Positions 1 through 10,047 of a DNA stretch of 64,000 nt are shown here, one piece after another (the stretch's first letter is position 1; each line of letters opens with the position of its first letter). The DNA lies in NCBI GenBank assembly GCA_039545275.1, contig BCHS01000014.1, positions 375,930 to 439,929 on the forward strand. The letters are read 5' to 3'. Source of the DNA: Pseudomicrostroma phylloplanum (Eukaryota; Basidiomycota; Exobasidiomycetes; Microstromatales). The translations under genes were made by a program, and so were the position numbers. The notes below the pieces were generated by a model that had not been told where the DNA came from, ran no database searches, and worked only from the letters and a program-made list of their open reading frames with translations.

Positions 1-222
1 AGAGGAGCGTGAGTAAGAGTGCTGGCAGGTAGAAGCTGGTCAGGCCTCGCCATGAGTATGAGGGGTGATACTGACGATTCCCTCGATCTGGTACCTTCCA
101 CCACGAATTGTGCTGTGGCTGGCGTGATTGTTTCCACCACCTGCCTTTTGGATGAGGCTGAGGTGAGGGTGGTCTGCTGCCCTCTCGATGATCTGATCTG
201 CGCTGACGTGGTTGGACAACAT
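1..222 (-). CDS. possible 5' exon of an unidentified gene leaving the window
   Basis: On the minus strand an ATG at 222-220 follows a C/A-rich leader typical of fungal 5' UTRs here and opens a 60-codon frame (residues begin MLSNHVSADQIIERAADH) that stops at 40. Possible splice donors lie near its end, so it could be the first exon of a gene continuing to the left of the window. I do not recognise the peptide. It could equally be a chance frame in the intergenic space upstream of the CCDC47-like gene. Confidence 0.25.
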
Positions 223-749
223 GTTGGCGGTGTGGTGAGATGTGAGTGGGTAGGTATGGTCAAGGAGGGAAGATGGGGGGTAGGTGTGGAGGGGTTAACA
301 GACGTCTATGATGGCCTGCGATGGTGACGCTGTGCTGTGTGGATCTTCTCAAGGGGGGGCTATGCTTCCTTGCGCCCAATCGGGGGTGAGCGTGGTGCAG
401 CCGTGGATGATGCCGAGTTGCCTGCCGAAGGGGTCCACCACCCAGCCACACGCCAGAAGCAGATGCCGCCGGACGACAGCCGCACCGGCGAACACGGCCA
501 CGACCACGTCCGTGCGGATGTGTTCTCCTGCGTACGTACGTCATGATTGGACATCCTCGGCCTGACAAAGGCACACACACACACGCATACACGCACGTGG
601 CATCCCACCCATCCTCTGCGCGCGCTGACCTGCCCCTTCCCCCGCACCACTTCTTCCCATGGCCCCTGGAGCACCAACCAGCCTCGGAGTGATCGCAAAG
701 TGTACTCCGTGTCCAACACCATCGCGCCTTGCTCCCCTCAGCCTCCGCC
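223..749. other. intergenic region upstream of the CCDC47-like gene
   Basis: No supported gene. It contains a short CA/CACACG run near 570-597 and probably the promoter and 5' leader of the gene starting at 750. Overlapping open frames on both strands show no recognisable domain and look like by-products of GC-rich sequence. Confidence 0.5.
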
Positions 750-2120
750 ATGGCACCCGCCCCTGCCCTGACCTTCTCCGATGCTCTGCAAGAGTACCTC
801 CACCGGCCGCGCCAGATCACCTCGAAGATCTCCATTGCGCCCGTAGACCTAAAGTGGGAAGGCCTCGCCCTCGTCCTCTCCCTCTTCTTTGTACTCCTGC
901 ACGCCATTGGAAAGAGGCGCAACCGGTCACTGGCTCACAATTGGGTACAGCAGGCATTGCCCGCCATTGAAAAGGAGTTTGCTACCACTGCAAAGGACAG
1001 CAATGGAAAGGGGGAGCTCCTACTGTGGAATGGAGGAGACGAGGCAGTCCTCTACGCCAGTGGAAGGAGGGGAGTAGAGAGGTCAGTAGTCGCGCGGCTG
1101 TCCATCCTCACGCCGACATCGTAGCATATACTCACCCTCACTTGCCAATCCCTCGCTCTTTCGCTACTCCGCAGCCTACACGCCCACTTCCACCTTACCC
1201 CACGGCACGACCCCCTCCTCTACGTCTACCACACCCTCTACGAATTCGCCCTCGCCTCACCCATCTCCGCCGTGCGGGATCGTCTCACTCTCACCTTCCA
1301 ACTGCCTCCGACTACCGAGAACCTCTCTGGCATCTTTGCCCTAGTGGACAAGTCTGTCCTGCAGTCCATCCGAAAGTCGCGTCCCTTTGACCTAAGCTTC
1401 GGTCGACTGCTGGACCTGCAAGAGGGGGAGCGAGATACGAGGGGATTGAGCTCACAGTGGGCCGTCATTAGCGAGACGGCGGACCTGACGGATGGGTTTC
1501 TTGGAGCGGCTGGCAACTCGGGAGAGGAGAGGAAGACAAAGCTTGGAGTACAGACGGTGCTCAACTCGCCTGCTGGCAAATGGCTGGAGAGCTTGATCAT
1601 CACCGACCTGCCTGCCCAGAGGCCAGACGAGGAGTGAGTAGGAAGTGATCGTCGAGGGCTATTGGAGTCAAGGCAAGGGGTCAAAAAGCTGACCCCTCCA
1701 TACTCTCTCCCACCCCCTTCTCATCACAGACGCGGCGAGGCAGTCCCTCTCTCAACCTACCCCCGTCTTCTAATCCTCACTCTGCGCGTGCCCCGCTCCC
1801 CCTCTCAAGCCCAGGCCTCTCTCCCCCTCCTAAACCTAGCCACCAACCTCCTCGACGCCCTCGACTTCTCCCTCATCAAACCCTCCTCCACCTCTCTCAC
1901 CAAGATCCGTCGTGCCCGTTCTGACTTCGAAATCGAACGTCAAAAGGAGCGCGAGAAGGGGAAGAAGGAGGAGGAAGAAGAGGCTAGGTTGAAGAAGAAG
2001 AGGGAGATGGAGGCGCTTAAGATGGAGGGACTTAGTGAGAAGGAGCAGGCTAAGAGGAAGGAATTGGAGGAGAAGAGGGCGAGGAGGAAGCAGCAGGGAA
2101 AGATGAAGGCAAAGGCTTGA
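750..2120 (+). CDS. CCDC47: CCDC47-like (DUF1682) ER membrane protein, PAT-complex subunit homologue
   Basis: Exons 750-1081, 1175-1633 and 1730-2120 join in frame to 393 residues. The ATG at 750 sits in a good context (GCCATGG). One membrane segment lies near residues 31-48 (WEGLALVLSLFFVLLHAIG), followed by the conserved DUF1682 core, including HFHLTPRHDPLLYVYHTLYE across the first splice, and a highly charged Lys/Glu/Arg coiled-coil tail (about 325-393). This order, N-terminal anchor, globular domain and basic coiled coil, is that of CCDC47, which in animals works with Asterix in the PAT complex. That complex holds hydrophilic transmembrane helices of nascent multipass proteins at the ER translocon. 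The second intron has the usual GTGAGT donor and the first uses GTCAGT. The gene is convergent with NUP133, with 239 bp between stops. Confidence 0.9.
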
Positions 2121-2359
2121 GTGACTGGGGGAGAAAAGGAAGGGAGAAAGGGAAGGGAGGATAAAGAGGGAAAGGAGAGACGGACAGCACTCATCTGGAC
2201 ACTCGTTACCGTCAATTGTCAATCAAAAAGCCAAACAGGGGGAATAGCACGAAGCACATAGCAGAAGCGTGCATTCAGTCAGTCAGTCAGCCAAAGCCAG
2301 AGTGAATCCTTCTTGCATTCCCATCCCGTCCCGTCCCAGTTCATTGGGTAGTGTGATCA
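2121..2359. other. convergent 3' intergenic region with CAGT repeat
   Basis: Short spacer between two converging genes. A small CAGT tetranucleotide run lies at about 2276-2291. No gene seen. Confidence 0.6.
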
Positions 2360-5300
2360 TCACTGCATCATCCCCACCTCTCCCTCAGCTTCAGCATCAG
2401 CCTCCGCCTCTGCTTCTGCCCTCCTAGCAGCCTCAAGAATCCACACGCCCGCTTCGCCTGCTAGCAATTCCCCAACAGTGCGCACCTCTGCCTGCAGGTC
2501 AGCATAGAGGACTTCTACCTGCGCAGCAGCAGCAGAAGACGACGCACTAGAAGGCGCGCTCTGCCCAGGATCAAATCGCGCCGCTAGCACCTCCCTCTCC
2601 TTTTCCATCCCCATCCCCATCCCCATCCCCCCGTCGGGGTCATCAAGCCGGGCAAGTTCCTCCAGGGGGACTCTCAACTCCCTGAGATGCTCCGCGCCCG
2701 CTCCCCAAAGACTTCTCAGCGTGCGCGCAAGCGTTGTACGTCCCACTTTGGCGGCGAGCTCCTGATCGCTGAGACCCGCAGTGTACGCGATGCTAGTCCA
2801 GTCGTCCTGCAGGATAGCGCGACGCCAGATGGAGTTGAGTGCGAGGGCGAGGCGGGCAGGCGCTTCGCGGAGGTCGCTACTGCGGATGCAGATCTCCAGG
2901 GCAGTTGTGAAGTCCTGCTGCTGCTGCTGCTGGTGGGGGTCTTCATCTCCTTCCGCAGAGGTGGTGTAGACGTCTTTGAGTGTGAGGAGATCGATTAGGT
3001 CCTCCGAGGACATGACTTGCCCCTGCAGTAGTCGTTCCGCGAGATTGCGGTAGTGGGCCAGGTAGGCCTCTTGCTCCTCTGCTGCAAGCCTTTGACAGAG
3101 AGCGGCAACGACGTGTTCTGCCTGCTGGTGCACCTCTTTCGCCCCGCGAGAGGGGAGGACAGAATTAAACAGGGAGAGGAGACGCTCGTGGATGCTGATC
3201 AGGTCCAGCTGATCGTCGATGAGCTGGATCTTGCGTTGCTCGCCCTCGGTGGCAATCTGATCCTCGGTCAGCTCGGCGACGTAAGAAAGCTTGCCTAGAC
3301 TGAGGAGGACATTCTTGCTCCTGAGAACTTCTTCGAACGTGGCTTCCTGCAGAAGAGTCTGAGACGCATCGTGGTAGCGCTGTAGAGCTAGATCGTGGAG
3401 CCATGAGATGTTTGAGTTGTCCGTCGCCTTCAAGAACTCGAGAAGGAGGTCGCCCCACTCGGCACCCTGCTCGAGAAGCTCCTTGAGGCGGTTGTGCTCG
3501 ATGTAGTACTGGTAGAGCTCAAAGGCGAATCCTTGGCGGTATTGACGCAGATACCTCTGAATGTGGGAAGCCGAGTGTCCAGCATTGGGATCCAGACACA
3601 GCTCTGTTAGGGTTCTGAAGTCTCGATGACGTTCGGCCAGCGCAAAGGCACGGTCCGATCTTCCTACAGCGACGAGGGGATGGATCAACTTGGGCCGAGC
3701 AGACCGAAAGCGGGCAGTAAACGTCGAGCGCTCGCGATCGAGAGCAGGATCAGAGGCCAGATAGGAGATGCGCTCCTCGTACGAGGCGAGCGTGTATCGT
3801 GCCAGCTCGCAAAGTTGCGTCTTGAGCTCCAGCTGGGCTCCCTGCTGAAGCGCCGTAGGGTCGTTCTCTGCCACGCCAAAGTTAGTGCTGGGGTCTACGT
3901 CCACGATACTGCCCAACTCTCGCGTGCGATCCCGAATGAGAGCTTCGGTAGCGATGAACAGGGACTCCAACAATTGCACCGAAGTGACCTTGCACGTCCA
4001 GGCCTCGAAAGACATCTTGTTCTCGAGCCCGTATAGGTCCGCCGACGCTTGCTTGTATCTGAAAGCCGCTTGGAAGGCGGTCAGGGCGACGCGATTGATC
4101 TCTGCAGTCTCTCCGCCTCGAGTATCCAGTGGTTGAGCCTCCGTAGCTCTGAGACGAGCCAGGAGGTGTTCAAAGACGGATGAGATGGCAATCAACTACC
4201 AGACCAACCAGAAGATCAATGTCAGCTGATTCTTCCCCGTGCAAAACAACTCGCACGCCTACTCACGCTGTTTCTGAAGAACATCCTCACTGCATCCCCT
4301 CCCAATCCCAGTCCCAGTCCAGCCATCACATCTCTGATAGCATCACCCAGAGGAGTCGAGGCACCTCCTGCCATATCGCCCGCACCATGCAAGAGATTGA
4401 CCACTTCGTTGTGATATGCCCAAAGATCTACACCCGCTGCTAGTAGCTCAGCATCGGCAGATAGGCGGCACCTGCTGCGATGTGGCACCAATCTCCACAG
4501 ATCGTTGGTCTTGATGACCTCGGCCAGCTTGACCAACCTCTCGAGATGGTCGGCGAGATGTTCACGGAGATCCACATAGGACTGCAGGTCCGATGACGAC
4601 GAGTTGAGGATGGAAGAGCTGATGGTCTCGACGACGGCGGGAAGCTCTCCCTGCAGAGTAGAAGGATCTGAGATGGAAAAGGAGAGCGGATTGGCGAGAC
4701 CCTTGTCGAAGAAGATCGCCTGCTCCACCTTGTGTTGGAGGCGCTCGTTCAGAGCGGAGAGACGCTGAGATGGCTTCTCGAGTCTGCAGGACCCGTCGGA
4801 AGGGACAGTACCCGTCAGTGATGAAGTTCTATCCGTCGAGCAAATACACACCGCTACTCACCTCTCTGCGAAAGCCTCGGCGGCTGTGACGTCGAATTCG
4901 ATCAGCAAGGTCCCACTCTGAGCGCAGAGACAAGTGATCGCGGCGATCGAGCCATCTGACCGCACTTCAGCATCTTCACTGCCATAACCCAGGATGCGAT
5001 TGCGGACGCTATCCTTGAGCACGATCTGATCTTGAAGGGCCGTGCTTGTATCTGTCTCACCACTCAGACCAATGACAATTGTATCCACGAAGATGATGAA
5101 GTAGGCTGAGCCTCCGTTGGGGAGTACCAGTCGAGGAGTTGTGTACGGGCGAGGATCTCGCAGAGCGCGATAATCGAGCAGATCGTTGGTCTCCACAGCG
5201 AATGTCCCTTGCTCGCTCAGGGCCAAGCTAGCAACACCGTAATACAACGGCTTGTTGGTTTGACGAGCGTACGAGTACAGAACCCGAACCCCTCCATCGC

Positions 5301-6703
5301 TGTTCGAGGATGAGGCGAAGGAGGTGTCGCGTCAGCATTCATCGCCTCTCGTCTACCGGTACTTGAACTGCGCTCTGAACTCACCTCTGGGCGGCAGCAT
5401 CGATTATCTCCAGACTGATCGCATCTGCAGCGTTCGTACCCTCCTCGCTCTCTCCATCGACGAGCGCAGCCAACAAACCACCCACGTCCTGCTCGACGAT
5501 CAGCTTCTCGCCTCCACTGTCCACCAGTCTCCACTTCTGGATCACCCTGTGTCCAGCAGCATAGAGATCTCTGCTGCCCTGCCCTTGCAAAGCTGGCGAA
5601 GGGGCAAGCGCTATCACTCCTTCCGAGCCCATGCCAAATCCAGAAGTCGTCGCTCCACCGCCTCCGAACAGCCGGCCGAAGATACCCCGCTGCTGGTTGA
5701 AAGGCGTGAGATTGGCTTGTAGTCTTCCGCCCGACGAGTAGATTGTGATCTTGAACAGTCGGCCTTGACTCGTGGCTAGGACAAAAGTATTAGGCTCACA
5801 TCGCTGCAGATTGATGACACTCTCTGCAGCGCCGAGGGCAACGTCGAGGGACTGGTACCGCTCGCTGCCGGAGAGGGAGGAGGCGATGCTGTCCCAGAAG
5901 CGCAGAGCGCCATCGACGGAGATGAGGAGCAGGCCTGGCTCTCTGCCCGCTGAACGGGGGACCAACGAAGCGTAGAGAAGGGCGTGTACGTGGTTGCCCG
6001 AGGAGGGAGGGGATGAGAATGTGTAGCATGTGGTGAAGGAGCCCTTGCGCTGAGAGGGACAGAAATCAGAAAAGAGCGTCAGATGGGAGAGCTCATAGCA
6101 CTCCTTGCCATTGGCAGCTCACATTACCGAAGCTCCAGACGTAGGTCTTCCGAGTCGTTACAAGAGTTCCATGCTCTGTCACTACATCGAGACTTCCTGT
6201 ACTCGCGTCTACATATGGATCTAGAGGAAGAAGGAGAGATGCAGAGGGTCGCGTTCAATACCTGACCTTAGCTGCTGCCTCGCTGCCTATGACTTCTCAC
6301 CTGCCGCTTCCAGAGCTTCTCGCACCTCCCTCGGCAGCTCAGAGAAGACAGTGACTGCGCTATGTCCGTCCTTCTTCAGCAGGGTCCCAGCAGGCAGGGA
6401 GAGCTGCTGTTGCAGTGCTCCCTCGTCTACATCCGCCTGGCTCGCCATGTCATCGTACACGTCCCGTCTCTTTGCGCTACCTCTGCTTCGATCCCTCGTC
6501 ATCGAGGACGCGCCTCCTAGGGCAGACGTCTGACGCGAAGGGGAAGCGCCATTTCTGGAGAGACCATCGAGGTATGAGGTGTTGGCTGGCTTTGAGGGCG
6601 AGGATGTGCGGGCTACGGGCGTCCCCGCTCGAGAAGAATGGACCGATGAAGGGCGGGCGGCCGTCCTCCGCGAAGAAGCCGGCCGGGCAGGAGAGGAGAA
6701 CAT
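2360..6703 (-). CDS. NUP133: nucleoporin Nup133 (Y-complex subunit)
   Basis: Six exons on the minus strand, 6703-6301, 6220-6123, 6049-5385, 5299-4862, 4783-4267 and 4195-2360, join to 1318 residues. All introns are 71-85 nt, and the four I read in full use GTGAGT/C donors. A Ser/Arg/Pro-rich start (MFSSPARPASSRRT) is followed by a beta-propeller region (about 120-520; TYVWSFGN, GLLLISVDGALRFWD) and a long alpha-solenoid typical of the Nup133/Nup155 C-terminal domain (VGRSDRAFALAERHRDFRTLTELC). Nup133 belongs to the Y-shaped Nup84 (Nup107-160) scaffold complex of the nuclear pore; its propeller contacts membrane and its helical tail binds Nup84/Nup107. Human Nup133 is 1156 residues. Near the C-terminus a CATCCC repeat at about 2607-2630 encodes alternating Met-Gly (GGMGMGMGME), probably variable in length. 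The promoter is shared with the methyltransferase gene (269 bp). Confidence 0.9.
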
Positions 6704-6972
6704 GACACGAGGAACAACGCAGCTCCGTGACTGGGTATCGTCGGCTCCTGGACAGTATGTGGAACGCGAGATGCCTCTGGACGTTGGTACGAGGCGAGGA
6801 AGGTGTTGCTTGCAAGGAACGAGACCTTCGCGCGGAACGGAAGAAGGACAACTCGACTCGACTCCACTCGCTTGGGGCTCACGCTCCGCTCCTCCGCCTC
6901 CGACGAGATTTTGGGCGGGTAGGGCTCCTTCCGCTTCTTCTGAAACGGCCAGGCCTAGTAAGCAGTCAAGAC

Positions 6973-8120
6973 ATGACGTCCAGCAGTAGCAGTGGCAGTA
7001 CAAGTGCTACGCAGCTGCCCAGAGGATCAAAAGAGGAGTCAGGTACAAGTACAAGTGCAGCTGCAGCCTCGCTCGCCCCGCAGGATGATGTAGAGGAGAT
7101 CCTGAGGCAGAATCGGACCACAGCTTCGCCCTTTATGGTGCGCAAGTGCGAGAAGAACGCGGCGGCCAACTGGGATCGGTTCTACAAGAGGTGAGCTGGC
7201 AAATTCGGGAGCTCAGTCAGTCAAGTAGGAAGTTGTGTTGTCTGGGAGCTCATAGCAAATCCCTGCCTTGCACCATGCACAGACACGAGGACCGCTTCTT
7301 CCACAACCGAAACTGGACAGATCGAGAATTTCAAGCTCTGAAAGAAGTCTCTTCGAGCAGCGCCGGCGGCGGCAGCACCAGTGGGGGCACCGCCGCCGAC
7401 GACCTCGACACAGACGAGACGCAAGCCCTAGTCTCAGGCAGTCTCCTCTCCGCCTCAAGTAGCTCCTCGCAAGCTACTCCGGTATTGTTAGAAGTAGGCT
7501 GCGGGGTAGGGAATATGCTCTACCCACTCTTGGAAAAGGTGCCCGGGCTGAAAGTGCACTGTTGCGACTTTTCTGCTCGCGCTGTAGAGATTGTCAAGCG
7601 CCACCCCTCGTACGACTCCGAGCGGGTAAATGCTTTCGTGCACGATCTCGTGCAGCCCTCTCCCACTCTGGACACTGTCCTGTCAGGGCACTCCTTCGGA
7701 GCTCCCTCCCTCGTCTCGCTCATCTTCGTCCTCTCGGCCATCCCGCCCAGCGAGCAAGCCCGTGTGCTCCTCTCCCTCTTCGCCCTCCTCCAACCCGGCG
7801 GGACTCTCCTCTTCCGGGACTATGCCCGTGGGGATCTAGCTCAGCTGCGTTTCCACAGTAAGGAGAAGTGGGCGGAGCCTTGCCTGCTTAGTGGGGAGTA
7901 CGACTACTATAAGAGGGGGGATGGGACGATGAGCTTTTTCTTCTCCGAGGAGTATGTGAGGGATACGCTTGGTGCTGCGCTTAGAGAGGGAGAGGGACAG
8001 GCGGGGGGAGAGGTGGAGAGTGAAGAGGTGAAGGTGGTGGAGAGGATTGGGGTGAATAGGAAGCGCGGGATTGAGCTGAAGCGGAAATTCATACAGGGCG
8101 TCTGGCGCAAGAAGGGATAG
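6973..8120 (+). CDS. METTL2/METTL6-family tRNA m3C32 methyltransferase
   Basis: Exons 6973-7190 and 7283-8120 join to 351 residues. The fold is a class I SAM-dependent methyltransferase: motif I LLEVGCGVGN (about 141-150), CCDFSARAVEIVK (motif II), HDLVQPSP (motif III) and the family signature PGGTLLFRDYARGDLAQLRF. The N-terminal block ending NAAANWDRFYKR and the HEDRFFHNRNW segment just after the intron are also conserved in the family. Yeast Trm140/Abp140 and human METTL2/6/8 members methylate N3 of cytidine 32 in Thr, Ser or Arg tRNAs. There is no N-terminal actin-binding extension as in S. cerevisiae Abp140, so it resembles the separate S. pombe enzymes. Which tRNA it serves cannot be told from sequence. 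It ends 64 bp from the stop of the convergent F-box-like gene. Confidence 0.88.
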
Positions 8121-8184
8121 GCGAGAGAAAGGGTCAGGATCGGGGCGTTGCAGACATCGCCTTGTTGTACAAGTATCTACTGGC

Positions 8185-9830
8185 TCAATCAAGATTGTCT
8201 ATACCGTATACCACGTCCTCGGGCGAAGGTGCCACATCTTCGGTCGAGACGAGATTATCTTCGTCTGCTGTGACTCGCTCTCTTGCATCATCATCTGTAT
8301 CCCGCGAAGGCGGTGTGCTAGTCAAAGCGACCCCTTCAACGATGGGCACGTCCCATTCCTCGACAGACCAGCCCACTTGCCAGATTTGATCAGCACCGCC
8401 TTCATTTCTGCTCTTCACAGTATCGTGCGGCGGATATGACCAGTCCCAGTGCGTGCCTTCTCTTCCCCTCGCGATCATCCACGAGGTGAAGTGGTTGGGA
8501 TGCGGCTGGTTTGAAGGTGACTGGACTCCGCCGTGGAGCTCAGACGGTTGACCGTCCTCGGTCCGGACCTGAGCCGTGACCAACTGGACACTCAGCGTAG
8601 GTCTGCCCACTCTCCCGCCCTCGACGGACTGGTCGTCTTCCTTGAGAGGCAGCCTAAGTGCTCTGAGCCAAGCTCTGTAGAGAGCGCTCCAGCCCAGATA
8701 CCCTTCGAGAGTGTGTCCTACCACCACGAGCCTCTGCAGCTTGTCCGCCAGCAGGACCAGGAGCTGTAGTGCAGCTGGCGGAGAGTTGACATCCCCGCCC
8801 ATGCCTGCGTCCCGCACGACATTGGGCATCACCAGCCCCAGATGCGTGAGGGAAGGAAGAACACCGATGGCAGACGAAGTAGGGAGAGAGATTCGGAAGC
8901 CTGCTGGGCCGTGGATCTGCAGGTGAGTCAGCCTGCCCCAGGGCTGATTCGGTGCCGGGCTGGGAGACTTGATCAGGTTGGTGAAGAGGTCTTCCAGCCC
9001 TGCTCCACCCCAGGGGCTGAGAAGACATGTGAGCTCCTCAAGACTACATTTGACCTGCTGCAGCGAGTCTATCAGAGCCGGCGTTAGACGCTCTTCCGTC
9101 GCCGAAGCGGCAAAGGCGTTCCTCTTTGTGACCAGCACGCCTGGTGTTGTCTCGAGTCGGAGCGAGGCGAGTCGCCCACATGTGGAGAGGATGTAGCGGA
9201 TTGGTCCGCATGCCTCTTTGTCAAAATCTTGTAGCCGGGACAGATGATCGTAGAGGGACGCTCGACTGCCTCTTCCTCTGACACCGTAAGCAGTGCCCAT
9301 GCTTCCTCGTCGGTGCTTGTCCTCGATGGTGATGCAGATTCGTCTAATATGATAGCTGGAGATATCGGCCAATCCGGCTACACTGCTCTCCAGGGCCAGT
9401 GACAGCGCCTTGATCTGGCGTACATGACAGAGATCCAGAGACGGCAATACAACGCGAGAGAGAATGGCTCTATACGTGTTCTTGTCTACGCCAGCCAGTC
9501 GCAGTATAGCATGGCGGGACGCTCTACCAGACTCTTCCGTCAGCAAGCGAGCCGCTATCACCAGAATCTCGATGGTGAGCTCTGCTGGTAGTCGAGGACT
9601 CCGCTGTAAGGGAGGGAGAGGTGACTGACTGCCACCGATGATCTGTGGGCAGAGACGTGGGGGCGCTGAAGTGAGCTAAGTGCTGCTGGCCGGAGTCCGG
9701 TGCCGGTCTCGCGACTACTTACCTCTACATGCTGCGTCTTGACGGTGGCCACTGTCCGTCGAGGCGACGATGACGAGGACGGTGACGACGAGGAGTGGTG
9801 GTGAGGGGAGGAGAACCAAGAAGTGAACAT
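8185..9830 (-). CDS. F-box-like hypothetical protein
   Basis: Exons 9830-9723 and 9603-8185 give 508 residues. Just after the splice lies LPAELTIEILVIAARLL, the LPxELxxEIL opening of F-box-like proteins that are abundant in basidiomycetes; the remainder is a long alpha/beta region without a recognisable repeat signature, as usual for this class. Such proteins are presumed SCF ubiquitin-ligase substrate adaptors, but nothing shows a target. The start is chosen as the first ATG in frame (MFTSWFSSPHHH followed by a Ser run); the open frame continues upstream without an ATG to a stop near 9974. An alternative acceptor 42 nt upstream (exon from about 9645) would stay in frame and add 14 residues. 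Confidence 0.6.
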
Positions 9831-10047
9831 GGGATGACACGACGACAAGAGCAGACGCAACTGATCATCCAAGGGGAGCAATGCTGCAGCCACGACGTCT
9901 CGCTCCCGGGCCACCCGCAAAGGCTCAATCGGCAATCTCCGCTCCTTGCAGCACACCTTGACTTGACTCACTTCTTCTTAATCCGCCATCTGTCAACACC
10001 TCACCGCCCATCACTTCTCCTTTGGCGGGCCGCAGCGGTAGGCCGAC